Source: Paramacrobiotus metropolitanus
Taxonomy: Eukaryota > Tardigrada > Eutardigrada > Parachela > Macrobiotidae
Direction of reading: 5' to 3'
Assembly (NCBI RefSeq): GCF_019649055.1
Contig: NW_026570227.1
Span: 2,356,001 to 2,420,000 of the forward strand
Length of the DNA: 64,000 bases
This document shows positions 26,391-37,713 of the stretch, piece by piece (the stretch's first letter is position 1; each line of letters begins with the position of its first letter). Both the position numbers and the translations under genes were made by a program. Below the pieces are notes generated by a model, which saw only the letters and a list, made by a program, of their open reading frames with translations, searched no databases and was not told where the DNA came from.

Positions 26391-26845
26391 AGGACTTCGG
26401 AAACAGGGAAAATACGAATAGAGAGGGAAAAAGGCAGAGTCCTTCAGTACGGATAGATCGTGCAGGGCAGGGATGGAGCTGCTCGCTATGGTCTCGGGGA
26501 TTAAGAAAGGCTGGCAGTCAGGGGGATGTTTACAGCTTGAGAAATTTAACTATCCAAATCTGCGATTAAACATCAGCGATTAACGCGAGAGAGCTCGAAT
26601 GACAAATCTGAAATGAATCAGGCAGTTGAGAATTAAAAACTGTTAGACGTTACGGAAGTAGATAGCGCCCATGTGCAAACAGGCAGAGCGGAAAACAGAA
26701 ATAGGTCAGGCAGACGGCAGCTCCGTCTGGGAGAGCTGGGTGGCCAAACAGCGGCCACCTGGAATTTAACATCAATTACCACGCTAATTGTCCTTTATAA
26801 AAATTCGGCTCATAAACGTGAAAGAAATATATACGGAAATTTTTA

Positions 26846-26893
26846 TAACTTTATTTTTCCTACTTTGGCTCGACTTAATAAAGTGCTACTGTA
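26846..26893 (-). repeat. DIRS right inverted terminal repeat
   Basis: Ends GTGCTACTGTA at 26893; inverted partner of 22283..22330. Confidence 0.85.
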
Positions 26894-27566
26894 TGGCTAC
26901 GCTGACGGATGAAAATGTATTTGAGTGCCTGTGTGGCAATTCCTGTTTTACTACTGGGAATTACGGGTTTCAAACGGAGACCGCCTGTTTCGAATGTTCG
27001 ATTCTACGCGTATAAGGTAAGAATTTAATAATTAGCATTGATTTTAGTAATATGAACAAAGATCAGAGAAAATCGTTTTAGCTAAATGTATTTTTGTGTT
27101 TTAGGAAGCCCATGCGTACTACAGTATAACTTATAAGGCGTCTAGAAATTTACGAGCAATAAAGCGAAGCAACTAACTATGCTCTGTAAGCGAACGTAAA
27201 CTAGAGTATGGCTTGAAGTTTATGGAGATTATGCTAGCATCAGATAATCAGACAAGCAAGGAATGTTTTATTTCAAATAAAAAGTCGGTAATACAGCGCA
27301 TTTGGTAAGAGAGAGGAGAGAGCGGATGAAGTGAACTAAGTACGTACCCAAAGAGGAAAGAGCTACAGGAAACGAATTAAAAATCAGAACATACGAAAAA
27401 TCACATCCTTAGTGCTTACGCAGCTTTTTAAACCTTCTAATGATTACTATTAATAAGGGGGTACGCTAATCACAACCTAACCGACACAGGACAATGTCTC
27501 AAATGATCCACTGGCACGTCGAGTTGGGTTGTATTTGTGCAGGACCTCACGTTATGGGCTTTAAAG
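26894..27566. other. intergenic region, no gene recognised
   Basis: Spacer between the DIRS element and the 3' end of F-box gene 1. It contains a short GA-rich patch near 27310 and nothing else supportable. Confidence 0.4.
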
Positions 27567-29390
27567 TCAACGCATCTTAAAAGTACGCTTTTTCAGTTGC
27601 ACGAGCAAGTGCAAAGTAATACGCGACAGTTTCTTCCACTGCAAATCTTGCAGACCATCCACACACCACCGCTTCCCGCGGTAATGCGAGGACGGACGGG
27701 GATCGCCCGACTGCACCAGACACAGGATCTGCAAGAACATACGGCTCAGTGGTTTTCCAGTGTAGAATGGAATGAAAGATGAGACACTACTAGAACAGCA
27801 TAGCGGCCGTTGGTGTACCTTGCGGAAGGCTACTTCCATTTCAGCGTCTTTAACAGCAGCGAGTTTTGACCACTGCGGGTCACTGGGCATCCCGAGCGCT
27901 GCCTCCAACGCTTCCCACAACGCGCACTCGAAGCCATCCCTCAGCTGCAATCGCGCGGTGCCGACGTTGATCTGCCACTCCGTGACGAGATAGGTGTCTT
28001 TCTCCACACAGTGCAGCTTGCAGGCCAGTGTAACTCGACAGTTCGTCATCTGGATGGCATCGCACGGCAGACTGCGGCACGTGGCAATGAAATCCGGCAG
28101 CCAGTTGTGTCGATTACGATCAGCCGGATGCATACCACATCCAACTACGTCCGCGGTAACGATAGTACGGTTAATGTCAATCAGCCAGTTCAGCGGGACG
28201 CCGTACAGATGGATTATCCGCAGCCGGACGCCGGGATGCTGTTCAGCCACATACTGGATCATGTCGCATACTTTCATCGCGTCGGAGTCGCTCCGCGAAT
28301 AAGATCCTCTGCGAACATTTATGACAGCGCATTGCGTGCCGGGACTAAGGCAATTGTACACCGTCGCCAAGCAGAGAAAATCGGCAAGTTGACAACTGGG
28401 GTTCCTGTTGCAGATGACGACAGTAGAACGCAGCGGTGGTGTATCCAGGATTCGGTTCCAGATGGCGCAAACAGTGCGCAGCTTCGTCTGTTCCAAAGTG
28501 TCCAAGCAGGAAAAGACCTCCTGCCACAATTCGCACGGCAGCGCCATCCATGCTTTGCGCTTATCGGTGGTCACAGCCTCGTTATCTTGAAGAGACTTGA
28601 TCGTCGTCAGGAATCCCTTGTGGGACCTTTCAAGTTTTCCCTAAAATGAAAACCGTTAAATACAGACTACGGTGACAAAGTCCATAAACGCTTGCCATGG
28701 AACAATCAAGTTCTTTTTTCTTACCAACAAATTACCGCCAACTGCCAACGCCCGTTTTTCTTTCTGGCCGTGGTTGCAGATGTACTCGTACTGCAACTTG
28801 CCGTCCGCGATGCCCACCACATAAACTGGGGAGAGGGTTGACAGGCGGAGTCCGTTCAACCGCTCGATGAGAGCCGTGGCTTCTTTCATTGGCAGGGAGC
28901 AAAATTCCTGACCCAGGTCCACAGTGAGCCGGATAAAAGCTCCGGGGGGAACCTCTTCGCACGGTAGGACGTCATAATTATTGCTGTTACGCACTAGGCG
29001 AATGCGTTGCATGGGGACGATGTCGGAGCACGGAACTCCGCCGTCCAGACTCTGCCAGTTAACAACGGCAGCTTCGCACAGGGTCTTCTTGCGTCCTACA
29101 CAGCGCATTTCACCCGGCTGCCAGATCCACGGACCCACTGGCGTCTCCGGCACCAGTACTTCCACCTGGACGGGGGACCGTTGTGGATCATACAGTTTGT
29201 CCAGAGGCGCTAAATGCACTGGACGTGGAAAGAAGATTCTGCCGAAAGGCACAAATTCACGCCGGCGATTCGGGCAGAGCAGATCCACGAAGAGGCCACC
29301 TTCCGCCACGTCCACGACGTGTCCGAAACGCATCCGCTGATCAGTGCCCACAATGTATACGGCGGTATCCTGCTTCATTCCACTAGGCAT
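27567..29390 (-). CDS. F-box protein, family gene 1
   Basis: Three exons on the minus strand, 29390..28725, 28640..27819 and 27728..27567, give 549 residues. The start MPSGM is the ATG shared with gene 3 (MPSRM). Exon 1 holds an N-terminal module with FGHVVDVAEGGLFVDLLCP and VGPWIWQPGEM, then a GVPCSDIVPMQRIRLV segment. I read these as SH3/Tudor-like strands, which is an inference. Exon 2 starts with a linker and then the F-box (MALPCELWQEVFSCLDTL, then LRTVCAIWNRIL). The rest is a divergent, presumably substrate-binding half; exon 3 has DPRPSSHYRGKRWCVDGL. F-box proteins usually dock substrates on SKP1-CUL1 ubiquitin ligases. The second intron is 90 nt, a multiple of three, and has no stop, so its retention would add 30 residues. 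No poly(A) signal is obvious. Confidence 0.75.
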
Positions 29391-30387
29391 GGCTGGCAAA
29401 GTTTTAGAAATTTTATCCAGAAACGCAGACTTGCAGCTCAGAACTGCCCCAACGAATTTCAATGCAGCAAACACAATCCGTTCAAAGGGGAGCTACAAAC
29501 CAGAAGTCAGCAGTATAGAAATTACTATTAACCGAAATGGGCATTCATTACGCAAAAAGACTCCGACTCTGTAAATGCATCATCAAATCTTTTCCTTCGT
29601 CACGAACCAGTCAGTGATCGTCGCATACAAAACGTCATTAAATCGCGTGAGCCGTGCGTTTGCTCTCTCGTCATTTCAGCAGCGCAACGAGCTCTGAACA
29701 AAAACCCGGATTAGTGATTAAATCCATCCGAAGCAGCTCTAATGCTAGATCCAACTGTGATCCAGATACGGCGACCTAAACGGAATAGATCCCGTGGAGT
29801 GAGCTATGCGATAAGTATAGCGAACTACGCGGAATCGCGAAACGTCGCACCGCTAATAGCTGACTTTTAATAATATTGAAAATCTGCACAACAGAAATCA
29901 ACTGATAATGATCGGCGCAGCTCGATCGTCAATCGTAGAGCCAATTCTACACAGTGCAGCACGTGCTATGCCGCGCCCACTAACATAACTCAAGCCAATC
30001 AGAAGCGAGACACAACACAGACACGTAATCCAGGTGGCGCAGCGTTGCGGACGTGAACGCTAGTGAACCCCCGCTCACACAGCATTCTGTTCATGTTTCT
30101 AGCTTTACAGATAGATGCAAAGTTTCAAATTGGCTCTGTCGTTTTACAGTTCTGAATAAAAAAGAGTTAAGGTCAACAATCACAAAAAAACGACCAAACG
30201 TACTACCCTCTGAAGGCCGCTTTTTCTTCGTATCATCGGAATTTATTTATGGTTGAAATTCCTTTAATCTTCCGAATGAGTTACAGTACTTACCTTAGCT
30301 CCTTTCACGTCTGGACCATCTGACTGACTCAACACTTTTCAGCCAAAATCCTGATGCTTGAAATCATACTTTAGCGAGCAGTAACGG
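29391..30387. other. intergenic region, no gene recognised
   Basis: Upstream DNA of F-box gene 1 (-). No coding frame or clear promoter element was recognised. Confidence 0.4.
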
Positions 30388-30535
30388 GAGACAGTGATGT
30401 CCAAATGCGGACAGGACCATGCACCAGTCAGGTTCGCTACGGGTGTATGGAGTTTAGGCTGTGTGGCTTGTTCGACTGCTGCTATGGAATTAGAAACCGA
30501 TGGTTCTCACGCAAGCTGAAGTTGCAAGATAATGG
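30388..30535 (+). pseudogene. tandem-kinase exon 3 fragment
   Basis: About 150 nt match exon 3 of the kinase gene at roughly 35242..35397. Shared blocks include ATGTC.AAATGCG, CAGGACCA.GCACC, TGGAG..TAGGCTGTGT, GACTGCTGCTA and GATGGTTCT. A deletion of about 9 nt and substitutions have removed the kinase signature around DVWSLGC. The flanks do not match. It is a non-functional fragment about 5 kb upstream of its parent, in the same orientation, just beyond the 3' end of the intact Ig gene. Confidence 0.75.
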
Positions 30536-30749
30536 TGAGTCGTGGTTGAAACAAAACTCAGCGAACAAACACAATGTTACGATGAATTTTGATCGTATGT
30601 CGCGTTGTGGTTCAGTACACTGCCGAAGTCTTCAGACAAGAAAACAATACTTCTATGTATGACCAAGCAGAGTGATCAACAATGCGCGGTAATTAAAGCG
30701 AATTCAAAGCAACAGTTAGTCCGTGAGTCCTGCAACCATGTGAGCTGGT

Positions 30750-31991
30750 CTAATCCGTCACCGTAACGAAAGCACTTTGCACCAGCCACTCTTCCAGCAC
30801 ATCGTCCACCCTGAACCAGCAGCGATATCGTCCGCCGTCCTCCCGCTTCACCGATGGAATAATCAGCGCAACCGAGCACGCATCGTCCATGGTGTTCAGC
30901 CACCATGTTACGCCCTTCCGATGGCGCACCAGGTGACGCAGGCGACTGACGCCGTGGGCCAGTAGGAGGTCGTGCTCACTGGTCCACATTATCCGCGTTT
31001 CCAGACCGCGAATCATCCTATCAAATTTCACGTGGCAGCGCAGTTCAGCGCGCTCGCCAACCTTGGCGATGGCATTCTGCATGGGCGGAGTAAAGAACTG
31101 TTCAGCGGTGAACATCACACTGATCAAATAACGCTGACTGATGAAGACATCAGGGCCGCGGTACCACACGCACTCGAATTCACCGGTACTGGCGTGACTG
31201 AAATTCTTTAACGTGATACTGCCGAATGTGGAGTTGGGCTCGTCAACATGGAAGTCAATGGAAGCTGAAGTGGTGTTGGTGCACCCGCAAGAGGTGCCGC
31301 TGTGTAGAATTTCGGACCGGTTTTTAAAACGGGTGTACTCTCTTCCGTTCCATCGCACCGCCAGATAGCTGCTGTCGTTAAGAGTGCGCGGATGTGTAGT
31401 ACGGTTATCATGGCAATCGAACATCACCGGCGCCCTCTCTGCTGCCTTAATTAATACGGCTCTGCACAGTGGGTTACGCGGAGATGGGGAAGGATGGAAC
31501 GGGTTGCCTAGATATACCGTCCTGTTCGGATTTTCCGATAGCGCAGCGTCTAGTCGCTCCAAAACTTAAAAAAACAAATACCGTTGTATTTCTGGGTTAT
31601 ATAATTCTTGAATGTCTGCACCAAGGCGGTGCCACCAAGCGTGCTGCACCTGTAACCGGTAAAACTGTCCGAGCGGGATAACCGTCAGCCGAATGCTTTT
31701 GCCGTTTTTCGTATGCCCCGGACGATCTTCAACGGACAGCATCAGTTTCGCCGTGATAGTGCAAACCCGTTGAACTGTTTATAGAGTCGATCTCCTTGGT
31801 ATAATCGCGGCTTTTTTGTGAGACCGGCTCGTATTTTTGGCTAAGACATTTACCTATTCTGTTGCTGTTGCTCCCAAAAATTTCTATGCTACTTACATAC
31901 TTTCTTCCCGGCTCAGCCATGTCGCAACAGGGCAACCAAAAATGCACAGACATAAGAGGTGCGCGACCAGGATGTAGGTGCCAATCGCCAT
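30750..31991 (-). CDS. secreted protein with two Ig-like domains (Ig copy C)
   Basis: Two exons on the minus strand, 31991..31901 and 31564..30750 (phase 1, donor GTATGT, acceptor TTTAAG), give 301 residues. Exon 1 is a signal peptide (MAIGTYILVAHLLCLCIFG). Exon 2 encodes two Ig-like domains: the first runs from VMFDC to STGEFEC with VRWNG between, the second from AELRC to DGGRYRC with IMWTSEHD. Several N-glycosylation sequons are present (for example DNRT, TNTT, NSTF, NFSH). There is no transmembrane segment or GPI-like tail, so it is predicted to be secreted. It is the only intact member of the three copies in the window. The family is not one I can name; a role in recognition or adhesion would be a guess. 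Confidence 0.8.
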
Positions 31992-32852
31992 GCTGATTAC
32001 TTTTGTGTTGGAAAGAAAGCGAATTTTGTTTCATCTCTTAAATTTGGTTGAGAATACTGCATAAAATTAAAAAGGTGCCCTAGTAACAAGTAAGTATGCA
32101 TTACAAAGTATTACGTACTTACTTGTTACTGTCGTATTAAAAGTCATTTGCGTACTTATTTAATTACAAAAAAAACGTGTTCGTGGCTTTCGATTTACCT
32201 TGATCGACTGGAATTCATCAGTTTTACCAGCACTATGAACAACCCACCACAAGATCACTGATAACTTGCAATGCCTCCTGCAATTATAGGAAGCTGTAAT
32301 AAGTAGACGGCCACACTGCGCACTTTTAGCCGGTGCTGAAGTTGGGGCAAATAAATAAAATCCTTTGATCGCTGTTGGATCTTGGAAAAATGCGTAAATA
32401 AAGAGAAATGAAAGGATGGATTGTGCGCAACGCAGCCAGACACTCGCTGCATAAACACAGAACGCATCATAAAAGCGTTCATCTCGCAAATGAACCGCCT
32501 GCACCGGCACTAGTGTTAATTGATTTACGGTGGCGATTGTCAGCTTTGCGTCTTTGCACTCCATGAAAGTCTTCGACGTTTTTTTTCGTGCGCGAACCAC
32601 GTCCATCTACACCGTCAAAGGGAACTTTAATATTGCGCATTATTTACACTTTTACGCGTGGTCTGACCTAACACCTACTTAATAATCTGGGCGTGCGACC
32701 CGGAAGTATGTACTTCCGAATCCGTTAACGTCGTAAAATATACCCAACATTCTTTCCCAGCTACTGCAGCGCAAAATGTTCCTTTGAAACCCTGAACAGG
32801 CAATTAATATTGTGGTGTAAACCCTTTCTTGCCTTCGTGGCTGTGCTATACC
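31992..32852. other. intergenic region between Ig gene and kinase gene
   Basis: Shared upstream region of two divergent genes. It holds a hairpin at 32082..32130 and no recognised gene. Confidence 0.4.
32082..32130. repeat. 15-bp perfect inverted repeat
   Basis: AGTAACAAGTAAGTA and its exact reverse complement are separated by 19 nt. This may be a decayed foldback element or a transcript hairpin. Confidence 0.6.
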
Positions 32853-35613
32853 ATGCAGGATACTGAGAACAAGGTAGCCGAGCATGCATTTACTTGTGAT
32901 GACTGTGAGAAGACGATCCAACCTGCATACGACAAAATCCTGCTGGATTTGGGCGCCGATTGCAGTTACCGATATGATAAGGACGACATTATAGGCGGAG
33001 GACCTTTCAGCACGGTATATAAAGCGATTATAACCGAGCGGGGAAATTTCGCCGGCGATGATGTTGTGGCTGTTAAGAAGGTCACCATTCCAGTCGTTAA
33101 GAACACCATAAAACAACTGAACGGCAGTTACATCCGCGATCAGCGGCGTGATGTCATCCAGCGCGGGAACAAACTGCTCAGCTTGCGGCATGAAAATGTC
33201 GTGGCGTTTCATAAGATCTCCATTCATCGGTTGGAGGGAAAACACGGCTTGATGCATCAGCATGGATTATACATGGAATTTCTTATGGACTATTGCGATG
33301 GTGAGCACTGCATTTGCTTAACAAAGCCTGTGATAGATTAAATGAGAAGTATGACTCGGCCCAGGCAACATAACACTCGGCACACATTCACTAAACTTTC
33401 GATTTCGCGCATTTCGAAATGTTTTTGTTAGTATCACTTCATATCAGATTTAGGTGTAAGAATTAAAACGCATAAAAAGCTTAAGCGCACTGGCGAGTAC
33501 CGAAAATCCAAAAACCCGAAAATCAGGCTGTCATCCGAATCTTTTAAAGTTCTGTTGTAAAAGGAATAAACATGACGACATTAAAATCGTCCTGGACCAG
33601 ATTTATATTATTTTGTTTGAAATTTCATAAAGCGCTATTGTTTGATAGGCAGCAATCTGCACAGTATGATTGACGGATTCGAATGGAACGAGAAGCGACT
33701 GCACGTAAAAATGCTTCTTGACATTTGTCAGCAGTTGACTTCCGGTGTAGCATATCTCCACCGGCAAACGATCATCCACGGTAAACTGAACCCCAGCAAC
33801 GTGCTGGTCAGCCGGCCGATGGGCAACCGTAACCACCTCCGCATCTGCGATCTCGACGTAGAACTGGACATGGAACTGTTGTCGTTCTCCGGTTCCAGCA
33901 ACATTAGCCCAACGCGCACTCCCAGCCTGTACATGTCACCAGAGATGATCAAGAAGCTGATGGTCGATCCACGCTTGCCAGTTGACCGCACGACCGATAT
34001 CTGGAGTTTGGGTTGTATCATGTATTTTCTGGCACGCTGCGCGTTTGACGTCAACCAGTTTTATGAGCACGTGGAGCTACAGAACCACGATACGAAGCAC
34101 CGCATGAAAATCGACCGGCGATTTCCGTTAAAGCTGTTGCGAGCGATTTCCAACGGATACGCGCTGTATACATCGGACAGCTTTCCCAAAGACTTTGCGT
34201 ATATTATCAATCAGTGTCTGCAGAATAACCGTGAACAGAGAATTACCGATGAGAAGTTGTTGAACAAAATCGTGGAGATTGAAGAGTATACGTATGGAAG
34301 CACGTGGATGTACGATGTTAAGACTGTTGATTCCGAAGACGACAACCTCACAGATAGTAATCCGCACCGACCAATGCTGGAGGTCATCGGTTGCACATGC
34401 CAGTACGAATATAATTTTCCTGAAGATTTTATTGGACAAGGCGGGTTTGGAACGGTATACAAGGCCAGAATCGCCGACAGTGGTAATTATGTCGGCAACA
34501 GTCTCATTGCTGTCAAAGAAATTTTTCTGGACAGTGTTCGCGTTAAGCGACTTAAACGAGAAAATGCCTGGGAAACTCTTAAGGACCATTGGAATCTGCT
34601 GCTCGGTGTGAAAAACGAAAATTTAGTGGCATACCACCGAATTACGGTTAGAAAGCTAATCAGAGGGGCGGAGGTAGCCTTTATGATGGATTGTTGCAAA
34701 GGTACTGTATTATAGCGAAACTGAAAGAATTTTTTAATGCAATAACGCGAAACGGCTACATTAAATTTAAAATGTAATGCCGAAAAGGCGCCGCCCGGGT
34801 TTGCGTGAATGCTTAAAAAACAGCGTCTCTTTACTTCGTGACGATAAAGCCCTGTAATCAGTATTACGAATAGAATACTACATTGAAAAACCGGATTTCT
34901 GAAATCGTTATATTGAAATTTTGGTAATTTTAGTTGTTGATTAGACTGTGATTTTTTTAGGTGGTGACCTTTCATCATTTATTGACCGATGCAAGCAGAA
35001 TAAAAACCGTCCAACCGTACATCTCATGATAAGCAACGCTATGCAGGTAGCAAATGGTCTAGCATTTCTTCATCGAAATTTCTTCATTCACGGCGACATA
35101 AAACCCAGCAATATTTTCTTGAACCCTTCGCAACACAACGGTACGTTGCTTATCGGAGATCTGGATGGAGCGGTTCACGTAAGTAATCACCCAGATCCCA
35201 TGGAATTGAAGATAGGGGGAACGGTTTCGTACATGTCGCCGGAGATGGTGATGTCTAAATGCGAGCAGGACCACGCACCGGTTGGGTTTCCTACTGACGT
35301 TTGGAGCCTAGGCTGTGTAATTCATGACCTGATTGACTGCTGCTACGGGATTCGGAGCAGATGGTTCTTCCGCAAACTGCAGTTACGAGATGGTGTAATT
35401 AAGACCGACAAAATTCAGCGGAAAAGTTTCTCCTCCGATGCTTTTTTGTTTAAATTAACCCAGGGATACGTTCCATTAGTGCAGCGATCAATTTGCAAAT
35501 CTCTCGCGTCGACCATACGCCGCTGCTTAACGATCGACTGTTCGGAACGGATTACCAGCGCTGCTCTTGTGGATGAGCTTCGTGACCTTTACCGTAAAAC
35601 GTGCAACAATTAA
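32853..35613 (+). CDS. tandem kinase-domain protein (pseudokinase + kinase)
   Basis: Three exons, 32853..33300, 33649..34701 and 34961..35613, with consistent phases, give 717 residues. Domain 1 (about 45-365) has a glycine loop GGGPFSTV (48-55) and AVK (Lys75). Its catalytic loop reads HGKLNPSN (193-200), so the Asp of HRD is replaced, and DFG reads DLD. It is probably a pseudokinase. Domain 2 (about 405-715) has GQGGFGTV (412-419), Lys439, a catalytic loop HGDIKPSN (544-551) that keeps the Asp and Asn, DLD(G) at 567, SPE at 593 and DVWSLG at 613. It may be active. No signal peptide or membrane segment is present, so it is likely cytosolic. The order pseudokinase then kinase recalls JAK proteins, but no FERM or SH2 domain is seen. 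The ATG at 32853 follows a short open stretch without an earlier ATG. Confidence 0.8.
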
Positions 35614-36678
35614 ATGTTATGTAGAACCAGTACAGGTATTTTTTTCGCTATATGCACTGTCATTTAAGTAGATAGTGTCGCTTCCTAAAGGCCCTTTTAG
35701 AAAAGCAAACATATTGTTATCAACAAATAATTATTTTGGCGTTACTCAAAATTTGCGTGCATCCGGTTCGTGTTGGTCGTGTCGAGGCAGATTTATGCCG
35801 GGAGTTTCCCCATTCCTAATGCTCACACCGTATATACTCGCACTAGTACGAGGAATTAACCTTTACGAGTACAAACTACAAACAAACTATGCACCAGAAC
35901 AAAACGGCATTTACAAAAGAAACACTTCCTCTATGCTATCCTGATCGGGGATCGTACCCATTACACAAATCGCGTTTCCCCCTTGTATTTGCATAGATAT
36001 TCGCTGTTTAAAAAACTCTTTCGCCCGCTTTTGGCCAGTTGAAGTCGTACTGTATTAAGTTAAGTAAGTTATTGTACTATAACACTTTAGAATGATGATG
36101 ATATTTTTGTCTGAAGGCATACAATCACTTGGAGTACATGTCTTAGATCATGTCGACATACCGTAATGCACGTTTGAACACGGGCATTTCCTTTGTGCGA
36201 GACCGACGTCGGGTAACGGAGATTATTTTTCTGTCCTTATTTTGACCGGAAACACGATACATGCGACGTTATTATTCCAATGTTTTCCAGCCCGCTAGAA
36301 ATTCCCTCGTCACTGGTGTAGGCGGGTTGCGTGCGCACAAGAAATTCAATAAGATTATTTTCGACCTGGGTGTCTGAATTGTGTTACGGTAAGCCAGCAA
36401 ATCTTGTCGCGGTAGTCACACACAGTGGGCGTCTTAAATCTGCTAATTTATTGTTAATGTGCAAGCATTCTCATTGATACGTTCCTCTAAGCAAATAAAT
36501 GGTTAAGGTCAGTTTCTTTTAACTGAAGCATCAGCGATTATTAAACCGCTGTTTACATAAGTATATTTAAATCATGAGAATTTATCGGCGTTAGGAAATT
36601 ATTATTTGGCCATGGTCTATATTTTCACCGATCAAGAAACTACAAAGTATTTCATCGCACCCGCTGCCGACCGTCGTG
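35614..36678. other. intergenic region, no gene recognised
   Basis: Spacer between the tandem kinase gene and the GPCR gene. No coding or repeat signal was recognised. Confidence 0.4.
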
Positions 36679-37713
36679 ATGGAGCTCATCGGACAAATGT
36701 CGCTCATCCGGAACACCACTAATAACCACACTGCACCGAATTCAACGGAACCGGTGTCAGCCGAACCCTCACTATTTCTCTTCGGCGCACAGATCTCCAT
36801 CGCTGCTTCGTCATTCTGCTTGAACTCCGCGCTCCTCATCTTCCATATGATTAAACCCGCCTTCATCACAGATTTTACTATTTATCTGTTATTCCTGTAC
36901 ATGGCAAATGTGGTGTATTTAGTCGGTGCACAGCCGCTGCTGTTCTGGAGCGAAATCTCTGGTTATGATATTGGTCAACTGGGTTTCAAAGTTTGTATAT
37001 TTTTCAATTATATCCAGCGCGTAGCCAGTATCATTCCACTAATGTGCCACTTTCTGGTGGCCGTCAACCGCTTCTGGGCCCTGCAGTATCCCTTATGTTA
37101 CCGCGATCGGCATAATAAAAAAGTGGCTACGGCAATTTGTCTTGGAATGGCAGCGTACGTGCACATTATCTGTTTACCGCCGTTTTTTACGTACGCAGCC
37201 TATCGTTACACGAATGGCCGCTGCCGGGATTCGCTAATTCCGCAGGTGGTGCAGTGGGCCCGCGTCGACACCTTCCTCAACCGCTTTGCTCCGCTCTTTT
37301 TAATCATTTTTATTTACGTTCATTTAATTATCAAGCGATACTGGCGTCAAACGAAGATCGCTAGCGTCCCGGATAGTGGCCAACGGCCGCTGCGACGGGG
37401 CACCCGCAGTGGGGGCGCTGCTGACCCCTCACGCCGGCTGACCGTCGTCGAGACGTCGCTCGTGCACCGGAACGTCGTGCGACCGTTTCTCGTGCTGACG
37501 TTAACGACTGTCGGGGTGATTGTATGCTGGCTGCCGTTGGATGTTATTTATTTCTGCCAGTGGTTCCTCGGGATGCCGATTCCCCTGGCGGTATCCCGGA
37601 CCTTTCATACGCTTTACACGCTACAGATCCTCTTTGATCCGTTGATGTGGATAATTAGCTTACGTTTACGGAAGCGACACTGGACGCTTGCATGCTCGAT
37701 AGAGATGCAGTGA
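36679..37713 (+). CDS. rhodopsin-class (class A) GPCR
   Basis: A single-exon gene of 344 residues. Seven hydrophobic segments are visible at roughly 34-57, 64-89, 104-129, 148-172, 197-219, 268-294 and 303-327. The N-terminus carries N-glycosylation sequons (NTT, NHT, NST). The intracellular end of TM3 reads NRF (130-132) in place of DRY, TM6 contains CWLP, and TM7 ends with DPLMW in place of NPxxY. The third loop is basic (RPLRRGTRSG). TM3 starts with Cys106; a second-loop Cys182 could form the usual disulfide. These substitutions are typical of divergent invertebrate peptide or orphan receptors. The ligand cannot be deduced. The codon just before is GTG; the ATG at 36679 is chosen. Confidence 0.85.
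   Translation: MELIGQMSLIRNTTNNHTAPNSTEPVSAEPSLFLFGAQISIAASSFCLNSALLIFHMIKPAFITDFTIYLLFLYMANVVYLVGAQPLLFWSEISGYDIGQLGFKVCIFFNYIQRVASIIPLMCHFLVAVNRFWALQYPLCYRDRHNKKVATAICLGMAAYVHIICLPPFFTYAAYRYTNGRCRDSLIPQVVQWARVDTFLNRFAPLFLIIFIYVHLIIKRYWRQTKIASVPDSGQRPLRRGTRSGGAADPSRRLTVVETSLVHRNVVRPFLVLTLTTVGVIVCWLPLDVIYFCQWFLGMPIPLAVSRTFHTLYTLQILFDPLMWIISLRLRKRHWTLACSIEMQ

Larger units (their letters stand above)
22283..26893 (-). mobile_element. DIRS-type tyrosine-recombinase retroelement
   Basis: A fossil or recent copy of about 4.6 kb bounded by inverted terminal repeats of about 48 bp, both starting TACAGTAGCAC (22283..22330 and 26846..26893). Reading along the minus strand the parts are a gag-like region, reverse transcriptase with RNase H, and a tyrosine recombinase. 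This order, the recombinase in place of a DDE integrase, inverted rather than direct repeats, and no obvious target duplication are all typical of DIRS elements. Coding parts lie in several overlapping frames, as the family is known to do. The copy looks nearly whole, with at most a few breaks, and its well-matched ends suggest a young insertion. It sits 13 bp from the foldback element. Confidence 0.85.

Noticed and set aside
28011-28649. 212-codon plus-strand frame
   Set aside because: Antisense of F-box gene 1 exon 2.
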